Assembly: GCF_018812025.1 (NCBI RefSeq)
Contig: NC_063050.1
Coordinates: 13,728,983 to 13,792,982, forward strand
DNA length: 64,000 nt
Reading direction: 5' to 3'
Source: Megalobrama amblycephala
Taxonomy: Eukaryota; Chordata; Actinopteri; Cypriniformes; Xenocyprididae
How positions within the stretch are numbered: position 1 is the stretch's first letter; each line of letters opens with the position of its first letter. The notes beneath the pieces are model-generated. The model did not search any database, had not been told where the DNA came from, and worked only from the letters and a program-made list of their open reading frames with translations. Below are positions 25,401-30,904 of this stretch, in pieces. The position numbers were made by a program, and so were the translations under genes.

Positions 25401-28400
25401 AAAATAAAGGGAAATTAGAATGAGACACTGATAATGATTTATTGTTGATTAACTGAATATTTATGCTCTATTAAATATTTACAAACAACAGGAAATGGTG
25501 CCATTTGTGCCTGAAAACCACAATTTACCAACTTTTAATTAAGCTAAATGCACAAATTTTAAATGTTTGGATACACAAGGTTGTGGTAATATCATCCAGC
25601 TTCAATGAGCCTCTGTAAAAATCACACATTAATAATTATAATGCTAGTGACACAGATAACTGTGGTTCTGGATGACTGCCAAAGCACAAGTGCAGGGTTT
25701 TTCAAATCTGGATAGTGGATACTTTCAGCATCAGCTAGATAGGTTGAGATAATATACCATCAAAGTCACAAAGTGAAGGCTGAGCCTCAAGGACAATAGC
25801 CACATTAGCTCAGAATTCAGTCTCGCCCTTTTCTGTACACCACCATAGCAAACAAAAGGCTGGTCTGTTGGCCTAAGACAGATGGTAGCAGCCACATAAC
25901 ACATCAAGACTTGCTCAGAACAAGAGGTGATCCGTCGACTGATCTAATTGGGATAAACACTCAAGAGCAGCCAAATTAACTCACTGATTTACAAACTGAG
26001 GAAGCAGCACTGCAAAAGATAGATATGGTCGAAGCACAACGGCAGAATCATCAAACGCATGGTGGCACATTGAAGAAAACACTTTTTTCTTGTGCTGACT
26101 TTCTCATCAAATTTTAAAAATACTCAGGAGTTTTTTCTTTTCAGGCACTCACATGCTATTTAAATGTGTTTCAGAGTACTGTTTATTAAGTGGTAAAGTC
26201 ATTTGCTAGGGAAAAGTGTGGTTCTCTCCCCAAAATTATCATGTTAGGAATGAGGTGAAAAAAGTATTCTAATAAGAAACTCAACTTTATGACTTTGTTG
26301 ACTGAAGTAAAGTTCTACATTGACAATAAAATAAAAAGCTATATGGACTAAAGGTTTGTGAACTTTATTTGAAAATGTGATATTTTTATACCTGAATGGT
26401 ATTTTTTTATTTTTATATTTCTACACTAGGGCGTGTCCGAATCCACTTTTACAAGTTTAACGATGGGAAAAATGGTTGGTGTGCCCGGTGCATGGTCTAA
26501 AAGGGTTGTACCTAGTCTCTTAATGAGTAATGGGTGCGTTTTGGGCGTAACATGCAATAAACCAATCAGAGTGTCATTTCCCATTCCCTTTAAAAGCCAG
26601 CTGTGCTCACACCATGGTGGATTCGCTATTTACAAGGCGGAATTTGCAAGCGGAAAGACTAAATGCTTCTCCAGAGAGGAATCCTTTTATTTTAAATATT
26701 TGGCATTTGTGTGCTGCTGCGCGTCCCTGTGTGTGTAACAAGCAGAGTGTACGCGCATTGTGCACCCCCCTATAGGCACATATTAGTAATGCGCACTTTA
26801 ATTAACATAATAAATATTGTGCCATTGACTTCAGACCAGGTTTCAGTTGGTCAATGGCACAGTCTATTTCAGTTAGCTCAAAATAGCAATGCGCCGACAA
26901 TGCACCTGAACACACCTCATTTTCAGACCAGCATGCCTATGGGTGCACAAATTAGTGCAAATGCATTTGCTATGTTTTGAACACTCAGAAAACATTCGGA
27001 AATTATGTTTTCATAACATTTTCAAAATTGATAGAATGGAATGTTCCTCTAACAATCACAGAAACCAAGAACAAACATTCTTAATACATTAAATAACTGG
27101 ATGTTTTGCATGTTTAAAAAACATTCAGAAATGATGTTTTCATAACTTAATGGGAATGTTAGAAAAACATTCTAAGAACATATTTTAGCTTGGATGAAGT
27201 CAGTGTATTATTCCTGTTGCCTGTATATTTTATATACTTGCATTCATTATTTGTTCTTGATGCATGTGTCTTGTGCCTTCATGTTCTCTTCAATTCTCTT
27301 CAAGGATTAAACAAGTAGTAACATTTAAAAAATATTAGATGAACGTCCAACTGAACCATTCCAAAGAAATATGTTGCATGAACATTTTTTGCAACCGTTT
27401 TGAGAACGTTTTAACGACCAGATAACTATGAAGGACTTTAAAGGTTTGTGAACTTTATTTGAAAATGTATTTTTATACCTGAATGAACTTTTTTTTTATA
27501 TATATATTTCTACCTCCCCTGGAACCTTTTATTTATGAATTTATATTATAGTTAATTTTTTTCTTTTTATGTATTATAATAATAATTAAAAACATTATTC
27601 CTTGAATTATCTCGACCTATCTGCATGACGCTGATGATCCACTAGTGCCCCAGGCAACCTGAAGGCCTACTTTGTGCCATTTAAATATTGTGCTGGTAAA
27701 ACTGGAGAAAGGCAACTTTTTGAACCATATAAACTCAAGTAAATATGATGTCAGAGTCAATTATCCGAATACAAAAACAGAACTTGCTACTGTTCATAAC
27801 ATTGTTAAACGCCGTCTTTATCTGTTACACGATAACTTGGCGTTCTGAATGCAAATTCAAACAAAACATGTCTACTTTAGTCTACATTAAACCATAAAAT
27901 AGATGTAGTCTATATATTACAGTTCGCAAAAGACCTGATCCAATGGAATGGGACATAGCGCCAGGTAGAAAATCACAAAAAAATAAGCGTTACGCCCTAT
28001 CTGTAAAAGACTCACCTGTGTGGAAACGTATCTGTGGACAGGTCTTCTTCATAATGCTGACCTCCATGATGTTCCATCAATCTAAAATGTAAATGAAGGA
28101 AACTCAACACTTTGATATTAGTGTCAAGACGTTTCCGTTTTCATAAAATGTCAAAGGCCGATGGATTGTACTTTCACTTTGAAATCCACCTCAGGTGAAC
28201 AGAAAAGGGGCGGGCGCAATAATTTCCTCTGACATTATGCCAAACAGACCCAAGGGCTTCTTCCAGACCTGATGAATTCCTTCAGTGGCCGCTGGATTTG
28301 AGCGTCGAACTTCTCTAAAACAGGAAGATGGAATTGTCAACAAAACAACATACGAACATTGAAACAACAATAATAGATGTATGAGGCTTTCAGGAAGTAC

Positions 28401-28470
28401 CGCGTTTGCTACCGAGGTTTGAAAGAGTTAAAGATGCCTCAACTACGTGCAGGTCAGAACAAGAATCACA
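1..28470 (-). CDS. Gene C: NLRC3-like FISNA-NACHT-LRR gene (3' end off window)
   Basis: Split gene read right to left: leader exons near 28.4 and 28.2 kb, start exon 28016-28081, short N-terminal exons (25278-25391, 23413-23508, 20817-20930, 19775-19870, plus damaged copies), the FISNA-NACHT exon 9918-11711, then LRR exons 9439-9609, 8561-8731, 2921-3091, 2538-2708, 720-890 and 1-80. Each listed coding junction joins two bases on one side with one on the other, so the frame holds throughout; for example the short exons end in AG and the NACHT exon begins T-GAC, giving Ser-Asp. By family it is a cytosolic innate immune NTPase. No caspase, PYD or B30.2 domain is seen in the window; a C-terminal one could lie beyond position 1. 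The exon model is inferred from splice motifs and paralogue comparison; which short exons are actually used is unknown. Introns are full of transposons, the largest a 4.9-kb DIRS element between two LRR exons. Confidence 0.8.
720..890 (-). CDS. Gene C LRR exon 5
   Basis: A 171-bp exon between acceptor ctgcag and donor gtaaga, coding for 57 residues, i.e. two ribonuclease-inhibitor-type LRRs of about 28 residues. It starts [18 protein letters not shown] and its second repeat has [20 protein letters not shown]. The frame is open. Compared with its neighbours it has ESC in place of EGC and ends KLEILT, a variable position where most copies have KLEKL. Confidence 0.85.
955..1200. repeat. Dispersed MITE-like repeat
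   Basis: This stretch (cttttggcgctctagcggtt onward) interrupts the otherwise conserved LRR intron sequence. I recognise it as resembling a common cyprinid interspersed repeat, but no target duplication is visible and no coding capacity is present. Family assignment is uncertain. Confidence 0.4.
1205..2345. repeat. Inverted-repeat element with ~230-bp arms and internal tandem units
   Basis: The stretch 1228-1440 is matched in inverted orientation by 2010-2325: for example tctaaacaatattttctctg on the left and its complement around 2300-2320. The right arm also carries two to three imperfect direct repeats containing aaatctatatct (about 2056, 2130, 2195). Between the arms, 1430-1600 resembles part of the foldback element at 28724-30357. 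This looks like a foldback-type DNA transposon remnant in a gene C intron; there is no ORF worth calling. Confidence 0.5.
2538..2708 (-). CDS. Gene C LRR exon 4
   Basis: A 171-bp exon with acceptor ctgcag and donor gtaaga. It has no in-frame ATG upstream so it is easy to miss, but the frame is open across all 57 residues: [18 protein letters not shown], then [20 protein letters not shown], ending KLEKLM across the splice. It encodes two LRRs. Confidence 0.85.
2921..3091 (-). CDS. Gene C LRR exon 3
   Basis: A 171-bp exon encoding two LRRs: [18 protein letters not shown] and [20 protein letters not shown]. The usual GCAAL has become GVAAL, losing a cysteine present in nearly every other copy. 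The DIRS retrotransposon begins about 35 bp beyond its acceptor, so the polypyrimidine tract and branch point of the host intron have been displaced; the exon itself is intact. Confidence 0.85.
3173..3343. repeat. DIRS 3' inverted terminal repeat
   Basis: Inverted match to 7793-7964, sharing the tgacgtaatggggtctcgct stretch, the aatcacctccaagga stretch and the tataaatagg box. The outer end at 3130-3172 (ttctctgaaggagggaacgg) is a terminal extension not present at the other end, as is usual for DIRS. Confidence 0.8.
3390..3460. repeat. DIRS internal complementary region
   Basis: This segment contains gttcccattcagtcagtcac, the complement of the right terminus at about 7967-7985, fused to acgttacgtcgatactgacg from the start of the other terminal repeat. 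Such a junction is what DIRS elements use as a template to restore their ends during circular replication. Confidence 0.75.
4153..4931 (-). pseudogene. DIRS tyrosine recombinase (frameshifted)
   Basis: Two overlapping minus-strand frames (4560-4931 and 4153-4602) together give a tyrosine recombinase of DIRS type. The N-terminal half contains [12 protein letters not shown], probably holding the first catalytic Arg. The C-terminal half has the HSTR (H-x-x-R) box, then [16 protein letters not shown] with the Trp and the candidate nucleophile Tyr. The frame changes near 4595, consistent with a one-base indel. By family the enzyme would integrate a circular DNA intermediate; this copy cannot make an intact protein unless the shift is a sequencing artefact. 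Confidence 0.8.
5033..6150 (-). pseudogene. DIRS RT C-terminus / RNase H region
   Basis: Minus-strand frames show the end of the RT ([20 protein letters not shown], then [15 protein letters not shown]) followed by RNase [19 protein letters not shown] (first Asp), [13 protein letters not shown] (Glu), [16 protein letters not shown] (next Asp), then [20 protein letters not shown]. These pieces lie in at least two frames (5391-6707, 5033-5914 and 4957-5556), so frameshifts are present. The palm with the YxDD box, expected upstream, is missing. Confidence 0.78.
6200..7495 (-). pseudogene. DIRS gag-like region (frameshifted)
   Basis: Minus-strand frames in this stretch contain a short Cys motif ([16 protein letters not shown] near 7370) and a conserved DSELMxMLARAA motif occurring twice, at about 6985 and 6855, on a direct repeat of roughly 133 bp. 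The reading frame changes several times (near 7165, 6980, 6787 and 6700). The equivalent segment is present as isolated fragments at 14.5 and 51.1 kb. Confidence 0.65.
7793..7964. repeat. DIRS 5' inverted terminal repeat with TATA box
   Basis: Inverted partner of 3173-3343. Read on the minus strand it contains ggtataaatagg followed by the cttcattcatacttttgc stretch, a plausible promoter and start for the element's transcript. Confidence 0.78.
7987..8388 (+). mobile_element. LTR-like fragment next to the DIRS element
   Basis: The sequence begins tgtcacaccacgg and ends ctctgaca, with a tatataagtcttgc promoter-like box near 8107. Its TG...CA ends and tgtcac start resemble the solo LTRs at 16312 and (on the other strand) 23556. 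No matching 5-bp target duplication is seen, perhaps because the DIRS insertion removed one side. Comparison with paralogous introns shows that everything from about 3125 to 8388 is inserted material. The plus-strand ORF at 8118-8378 has no recognisable domain. Confidence 0.45.
8561..8731 (-). CDS. Gene C LRR exon 2
   Basis: A 171-bp exon, acceptor ctgcag and donor gtaaga, encoding [18 protein letters not shown] and [20 protein letters not shown] followed by PQCKLEKLT. It encodes two LRRs with an open frame. It is separated from LRR exon 3 by the 5.3-kb insertion. Confidence 0.87.
8804..8979. mobile_element. Short palindromic MITE
   Basis: A 176-bp sequence with inverted ends aggggtctccaaact and agtttggagactcct, and inner complementary blocks (tcctggagggcc against tccccaggacc). 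It interrupts the conserved intron text at gatattaaat, which resumes as gttaaattctaaat. It is a common cyprinid-type short element with no coding capacity. Confidence 0.7.
9439..9609 (-). CDS. Gene C LRR exon 1
   Basis: A 171-bp exon, the first LRR exon after the NACHT exon. It encodes [18 protein letters not shown] and [20 protein letters not shown]. The usual SDGLKD is SDELKD here. Donor gtaaga follows AC, completing a Thr codon with the next exon's G. Confidence 0.88.
9918..11711 (-). CDS. Gene C FISNA-NACHT exon
   Basis: One large exon of 1794 bp, open throughout, from acceptor cgcag to donor gtaagt. It starts [11 protein letters not shown] and the FISNA region ([20 protein letters not shown]), the fish-specific NACHT-associated domain. 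Counting from the Met of MKKKFQ: Walker A GVAGIGKT at 84-91; Walker [12 protein letters not shown] near 154-164; a sensor-like [10 protein letters not shown] at 201-210; winged-helix [17 protein letters not shown] at about 378-393; then a helical domain up to the splice. By family it binds ATP/GTP and oligomerises on activation. The Walker residues are intact, so this copy could be functional. Its paralogue in gene B (47628-49169) is broken in three places. Confidence 0.92.
11745..13470. mobile_element. Repeat with gggcccaagc/gcttgggccc ends and duplicated core
   Basis: It starts agctgcgagcagcgatggcg, continues gggcccaagc, and ends gcttgggcccta: a 10-bp inverted end pair. The core is internally duplicated with a period of about 753 bp: gttggtggcgctat recurs at about 12045 and 12798, and ataaattcgttgcctcgcca at about 12182 and 12938. 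An A-tract of about 39 bp lies at 13388-13426. It resembles a very widespread fish repeat, but I cannot assign it to a class. It sits just upstream of the NACHT exon acceptor, and the ORFs in it show no domain. Confidence 0.6.
13590..14340. repeat. Intron block duplicated between genes C and B
   Basis: The sequence from gtgtcaggcacagaaccc through tctgaaactgtgagcctgta is repeated at about 49500-50280 at the same place relative to the gene B NACHT exon (gacatgaaagttgggatcct in both). It shows that introns of B and C share ancestry. The short plus-strand ORF at 13597-13878 is not preserved as an ORF in the other copy, so it is not called a gene. Confidence 0.6.
14440..14955 (-). mobile_element. 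DIRS gag-region fragment
   Basis: This matches the gag-like part of the DIRS element at about 6670-7010: shared stretches include gagggtagtgagag, caaggaactggagcagga-like text and aagaaaccaatcca. Only this part of the element remains, with no terminal repeats. It directly abuts, and appears to have replaced, the 3' end of a short N-terminal exon (14960-15029). A shorter relic of the same kind lies at the paralogous site in gene B (51090-51240). Confidence 0.7.
14960..15029 (-). pseudogene. Gene C truncated short N-terminal exon
   Basis: After acceptor gcacag the exon reads [20 protein letters not shown], then KLS, and then runs into DIRS-derived sequence in place of the usual SGNTDHGFR end and gtaaac donor. 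Two core positions differ from the consensus (SMKSDRSMD becomes SLKSDRSKD). Probably skipped in the mature transcript. Confidence 0.65.
15040..15720. repeat. Intron block shared with gene B
   Basis: Non-coding. It matches 51500-52160 almost throughout (for example ctctaaatactttattattt against tcactaaatactttaatatt). It is intron sequence duplicated together with the gene. Confidence 0.6.
15859..17111. mobile_element. hAT-type non-autonomous transposon
   Basis: 1253 bp with perfect 12-bp inverted ends tagggtggccat / atggccacccta, flanked on both sides by the 8-bp target duplication actgtaca (15851-15858 and 17112-17119). Both ends also carry tgtcctcctttttgg. The 8-bp duplication is typical of hAT. 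There is no transposase ORF. It contains a solo LTR (16312-16763) and a duplicated ttatttccagaagtccagaa block (about 16272 and 16803). Confidence 0.88.
16312..16763 (+). mobile_element. Solo LTR inside the hAT element
   Basis: 452 bp starting tgtcacagac and ending ttgtaaca, flanked by the 5-bp duplication gcact (16307-16311 and 16764-16768). It contains a polyadenylation signal (ccaataaagacc near 16710). No internal retroelement sequence remains, so it is a recombination product of a full LTR element. Confidence 0.85.
17120..17804. other. Intron without genes
   Basis: AT-rich intron of gene C. The stretch 17430-17540 (aaacatcaacatctaaac...) resembles 1450-1510 and the arms of the foldback element at 28.7-30.4 kb, so it is probably an old foldback fragment. 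Nothing coding is seen. Confidence 0.5.
17805..18270. mobile_element. MITE-like element with tactggcaaca ends
   Basis: Both ends carry a palindrome built on tactggcaacactgttgcca (about 17820 and 18231) next to ttacggtaaa / ttactgtaaa. The ends are inverted relative to each other. The middle is AT-rich and non-coding. Boundaries are approximate. Confidence 0.5.
18565..19557 (+). mobile_element. Tc1-like transposon, internally deleted
   Basis: The left inverted end (cataacattatgagcac) pairs with the right end (gtgcttataatgttatg, continuing cctgatcagtgta). The outer ~13 bp of the left end is lost. The element keeps the transposase start and the last ~200 bp but lacks most of the catalytic region. 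A related 3' fragment lies at 21148. Confidence 0.82.
18701..18934 (+). pseudogene. Tc1 transposase N-terminus (truncated)
   Basis: The 77-residue frame begins [20 protein letters not shown] and covers the paired helix-turn-helix DNA-binding domain ([20 protein letters not shown]) with a GRPR-like hinge ([15 protein letters not shown]). It ends at TGA at 18932-18934, where related transposases continue [10 protein letters not shown]; the following bases still resemble that text. The remaining C-terminal text near 19320-19480 ([17 protein letters not shown]) retains the region around the last catalytic acidic residue but is not in a continuous frame. Confidence 0.8.
19775..19870 (-). CDS. Gene C short N-terminal exon (type LDPPGFS)
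   Basis: 96 bp between acceptor ccacag and donor gtaaac. It encodes [20 protein letters not shown] then [12 protein letters not shown]. It starts with one base and ends with two bases of split codons, so it can be inserted or skipped without a frame change. The peptide is the repeated N-terminal motif of this gene family; it has no known enzymatic fold and its role is unknown. Confidence 0.75.
20143..20240 (-). CDS. Gene C short N-terminal exon with MITE at its acceptor
   Basis: The core reads [20 protein letters not shown] and ends GHTDSGFR at donor gtaaac. Upstream in coding direction the host sequence stops after KLP, where a MITE with ends tgcttttccactgca begins. The only nearby acceptor, ctgcag, lies inside the MITE end and would add WKSKLP in the wrong phase for the preceding exon. 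It is either non-functional or uses a transposon-derived splice site. Confidence 0.5.
20234..20607. mobile_element. MITE with 15-bp perfect inverted ends
   Basis: 374 bp with ends tgcttttccactgca and tgcagtggaaaagca. Internal copies of the same end motif occur near 20537-20551. A 74-bp derivative lies at 24996-25069 at the same place in the other cassette copy, so insertion preceded the cassette duplication. Confidence 0.72.
20817..20930 (-). CDS. Gene C short N-terminal exon (type [10 protein letters not shown])
   Basis: 114 bp between acceptor tttcag and donor gtaaac. It encodes [20 protein letters not shown], then [18 protein letters not shown]. The conserved SMKSD is SIKSD here. Phase is as in the other short exons. 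It contains an internal ATG, but upstream exon 28016-28081 gives a better start. Confidence 0.75.
21148..21375 (+). mobile_element. Tc1-like transposon 3' fragment
   Basis: It matches 19321-19530 (LNAIEHLW... region and 3' end) and continues to the inverted end cctaatatt...gtcataat, which resumes after an insertion at 22420-22443 as gttatgcctgatcggtgta. The 5' part is missing. Confidence 0.75.
21376..22419. mobile_element. DNA transposon with taccccctttccacca ends, 301-bp internal duplication
   Basis: 1044 bp inserted in the Tc1 3' end. Ends are taccccctttccacca and tggtggaaaaggggta, flanked by the 3-bp duplication aat (21373-21375 and 22420-22422). Three-base duplications fit the PIF/Harbinger superfamily, but no transposase is present. 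A 301-bp direct repeat (about 21423-21720 and 21724-22020, 97% alike by eye) produces a misleading 242-codon plus-strand ORF at 21440-22168 whose protein is itself duplicated. Confidence 0.75.
22620..23350. other. Intron without genes
   Basis: Non-coding intron of gene C. The stretch 22985-23055 (tttacatttgatatgggttt...) recurs at 52565-52635 in gene B, so it is duplicated intron. Small ORFs on the minus strand at 22848-23221 show no domain. Confidence 0.5.
23413..23508 (-). CDS. Gene C short N-terminal exon (type LDPPGFS)
   Basis: 96 bp, acceptor ccacag, donor gtaaac. It encodes [20 protein letters not shown] then [12 protein letters not shown], the same peptide as 19775-19870. Identical protein from two cassette copies suggests a recent duplication. 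Confidence 0.76.
23556..24672 (-). mobile_element. LTR element (solo LTR) with nested insertion
   Basis: 1117 bp flanked by the 5-bp duplication cttat (23551-23555 and 24673-24677). On the minus strand it begins tgtcacgtttccag and ends gcttcattaca, with an aataaa polyadenylation signal near 23597. A second sequence (about 23880-24533) is nested inside, flanked by tcaggat; it is a shortened relative, inverted, of the element at 31544-33083. The minus-strand ORF at 23552-23869 is LTR sequence, not a gene. Confidence 0.8.
23880..24533 (-). mobile_element. Nested short copy of the tgtaacg element
   Basis: On the minus strand it contains tgtaacgatgtagcggttcg near one end and ctccaaagtttattga near the other, both shared with 31544-33083, with the middle deleted. 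Flanking tcaggat copies near 23873 and 24532 may be its target duplication. Confidence 0.6.
24905..24995 (-). CDS. Gene C short N-terminal exon with MITE at its acceptor
   Basis: Reads [20 protein letters not shown] then SGHTDSGFR to donor gtaaac. The 5' side is replaced by a 74-bp MITE remnant as in 20143-20240, and the available ctgcag acceptor would be in the wrong phase. Use in the transcript is doubtful. Confidence 0.5.
24996..25069. mobile_element. 74-bp MITE remnant
   Basis: Perfect ends tgcttttccactgca and tgcagtggaaaagca enclose only about 44 bp. It is an internally deleted version of 20234-20607. Confidence 0.7.
25278..25391 (-). CDS. Gene C short N-terminal exon (type [10 protein letters not shown])
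   Basis: 114 bp, acceptor tttcag, donor gtaaac. It encodes [20 protein letters not shown] then [18 protein letters not shown]. It joins in frame to the start exon 28016-28081 (two bases AG plus T give Ser). It is the first of the repeated peptides in gene C. Confidence 0.77.
25620..28000. other. First large intron of gene C
   Basis: No gene seen. It contains a dispersed repeat (26418-26990) and, from about 26985 to 27430, several imperfect copies of aacattcagaaatgatgtt-type text common in fish introns. ORFs at 26433-26738 and 26711-26980 belong to the repeat. Confidence 0.5.
26418..26990. mobile_element. Dispersed repeat, partial copy
   Basis: It matches 54030-54570 (cgatgggaaaaatggttggt, agccagctgtgctc against agccagttgtgctt). 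This copy lacks the outer ends aggatcctatttta and tagggccct seen around 53971-54655. Confidence 0.65.
28016..28081 (-). CDS. Gene C start exon
   Basis: 66 bp between acceptor ttttag and donor gtgagt. ATG at 28075-28077 (minus) opens [20 protein letters not shown] and ends in AG, which pairs with the T or A opening the short exons. No upstream in-frame ATG was found in the leader exons. I chose this start because the phase fits all later exons. No equivalent exon was found in gene B. Confidence 0.72.
28190..28314 (-). other. Gene C leader exon 2 (5' UTR)
   Basis: Acceptor cctgttttag at the 28315-28317 side; the exon begins agaagttcgacgctcaaatc and may end at ctgag before gtggattt. A shorter homologue (54833-54879) is in gene B with the same acceptor and the same gtggattt donor. 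An alternative donor (ggtctgg) near 28267 cannot be excluded. Confidence 0.5.
28401..28470 (-). promoter_or_regulatory. Gene C probable first exon and promoter-proximal region
   Basis: The sequence ctttcaaacctcggtagcaaacgcg followed by gtacttcctg (minus) looks like the end of a first exon and is conserved upstream of gene B (about 54967-55035). The 5' end is not defined and no clear TATA box is seen; the foldback element starts about 250 bp further upstream. Confidence 0.4.
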
Positions 28471-28723
28471 AGCAGTAGTGAGCATGCGTTCACCATTAGT
28501 GCAAATAATACATAAAAAATCCACGGATTTTATGAACATCCTTTCAATATTCAAATTATTGATAAATAAATAATAGTTTGTCATTGGACATTTCCTCTGC
28601 TCTCTTATGACCGTTTTTAATGTGAAACAATTATGTAGAATCATAAGAGAATCAGAACTGTTTGAAACTCGACGAATAAACCTCCGGCTTTCTAATTGAA
28701 TATTCATGAACTTTGACACAGAC

Positions 28724-30357
28724 CCCACATAGCAACATTGTGTCTGCCCAGAACCGGCCCACATCTGGCACATGTGGTATGATGATCTGGCCCACATGCT
28801 GCAATGAATTACGGTCCTTGTGTGGGCCATTTCTGTTTGCCAGATCTGAGCCACAAGCAGGCCACAGCAATGCCACATGTCAGCCAAGAGCAAAGAAATA
28901 AACCTAAACTGGACCTTATCTGAGCCACAAAATCTGTGTATATTAAGTATAGAGTCATCTCAGCCTTAATAAGCCTGTTAGCAAGCAGAATTTACTGAAG
29001 GAAAGAAGAGAACAGAAAAAGAGACGAGCAGAAACACAAGAACTACAACTGACTTCAGCCACAGCCTTAGATTAAATCAACTGAAGATAAAAGATATTAA
29101 ATCTCTCAAGATCTCAGCAGATGGTGATTAAACAACTCCACAAATGGCATTACCAGATTCACTTATTACTAACCACATTGACTTTATGTTAGACATCTAC
29201 AAAAGTTGTTATTGAGAATTAGCAGAGGTTTTAACTCTGTTTCATTTGAAGTCACCATAATGGTGAATAGTTGTTCCATGAGTTGGGCTCTTCACTCTTA
29301 TTATACATTTGACTTTTCTGGCTGCTGTGACAGTGTGTTTGTTAAACATATTTGCAGTAGCTCCATACTGAAGCAAAATGACATCATGTGATGATGGTTG
29401 ATTGTTTTGTAGTCGTCATGAAATGGCCTGATGTCATTTGAATCTAACAATTGTGCTGTGCTATTAATACATTTACATTATAACCCTGTGTTACTACAGA
29501 ATGAGTTCCTGCAGCAATCTGAAGATTTTAAAAGACATGAGCACTAAGAGTTGTACATGATGACACACAGAGACATCAAGAATCAGCATATGAATCCCAA
29601 CCGTGGTGACAATTAAAAGTGGGATGCATGCTGGGTACCAGCATACTACAAAACACCCAGCATGAATTGCAGCATGGCACTTTTGATTGTCACCATGGTT
29701 GAGATTCATATGCTGATTCTTGATGCCTGTGTCTTTCATCATAGACTAATTTTTAGTGCTCATGTCTGTTAAAATTTTCTGATTGGTGCAATAATTCATG
29801 CTTTAGTAACACAGGGTTATAATGTCAATGTATTAACGGCAACACAGTTGTTAGATTCAAAAGACATTAGGCCATTTCATGATGACTACAAAACAATCAA
29901 CAGACAACCATCATCACCTGATGACATTTTGCTTTACCTTCCTTTGCTACTGTAACAACAAACACACTGTCACAGCAATCAGAAAAAACAAATGCATAAT
30001 AAGAGTTAAGAGCCCAACTAATGGAAACACTATTCACCATTATGGTGACTTCAAATGAAACAGTTAAACCTCTGATGATTCTCAATAACAACTTTTGTAG
30101 ATGTCTAACATAAAGTCAATGTGGTTAGTAATAAGTGAAGCTGGTAATGCCATTTCTGGAGTTGTTTAATCATCATCTGCTGAGATCTTGAGAGATTTAA
30201 TGTCTTTCATCTTTAGTTGATTTCATCTAAGGCTGTGGCTGAAGTCAGTTGTAGTTCTTGTGTTTCTGCTCATTCATTGCAGCATGTGGGCCAGATCATC
30301 ATGCCACATGTGCCAGATGTGGGCCGGATCTGGGCCGACACAATGTTGCTATGTGGG
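28724..30357. mobile_element. 1.6-kb foldback (long palindromic) transposon
   Basis: Ends are cccacatagcaacattgtgt and acacaatgttgctatgtggg. The arms match inverted over most of their length, e.g. ctctcaagatctcagcagat at 29103 against atctgctgagatcttgagag at 30176, and meet at a loop near 29637-29654. The left arm carries about 215 bp extra (28809-29025) rich in gccacatgtcagcc-like subrepeats. There is no transposase. It lies immediately upstream of gene C. ORFs at 28390-28893 and others here are not genes. Confidence 0.85.
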
Positions 30358-30534
30358 ACGTTGCCAAACTTTAAAGCTATGTATTTCGTTTCAGCGTTTG
30401 AGTGGAAAATCAAAATGAATCGAATTTTACCTTTACAATCATAGTCCAAAAAATATATTCAGCACAATCTGGATGGTGTAATAAAAAATATTTACCCACA
30501 AATGAAACTCAAGATTTTTCTCTTCAGTTATATT

Positions 30535-30659
30535 GAGCTGTTCACTGAGATGATAAAAAAGTCCACCAGTACATGGATGGGAGAAATATTTTAATATTAT
30601 ATTTTTGTTAACCTTCTTTCACAAAAAAATTTACATTTATATAAAGTAATTAATAGAAA

Positions 30660-30692
<33 letters not shown>

Positions 30693-30767
30693 GCAGTGAG
30701 GCCACTATGACGTTAGTTTTGATGATGATGTCTCTTCAGTGGTCCCATATTCACCATCATCTAAAAC
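30535..30767 (-). pseudogene. Orphan NLR terminal exon
   Basis: Acceptor tttactgacag on the minus strand, then ttttagatgatggtgaatat and the gacatcatcatcaaaact block, match the terminal exons at ~59188 (gene A) and ~37757 (gene B). The flanking ttttattttactgacag tract is almost identical. No LRR exon is associated; the Tc1-like element begins at 30849. It is the remains of a further NLR copy lost from between genes B and C. Confidence 0.7.
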
Positions 30768-30904
30768 CTGTCAGTAAAATAAAACACAGACAGTAACTAG
30801 TAATATGAAAATAAATTATAAACATGTCTGTATATGTGTGTATATATACAGTGCTCAGCGCTCCAAAATGTTGACAAGACTGAGTTTAATATAACGGTTA
30901 ATAT

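Larger units (their letters stand above)
23352..25610 (-). repeat. N-terminal exon cassette, copy 1 of a tandem duplication
   Basis: This block has the same three-exon order (25278-25391, 24905-~24995, 23413-23508) and the same flanking text as 19716-21147, including the MITE remnant next to the middle exon. The LTR insertion at 23556-24672 is absent from the other copy and is therefore younger than the duplication. Confidence 0.8.

Noticed and set aside
28390..28893. 167-codon minus-strand ORF near the gene C promoter
   Set aside because: It spans the leader region and the arm of the foldback element; no domain and no conservation near gene B.
28724..30357. Two divergent genes suggested by mirrored ORFs
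   Set aside because: The mirror symmetry is due to the palindromic arms of a foldback element.
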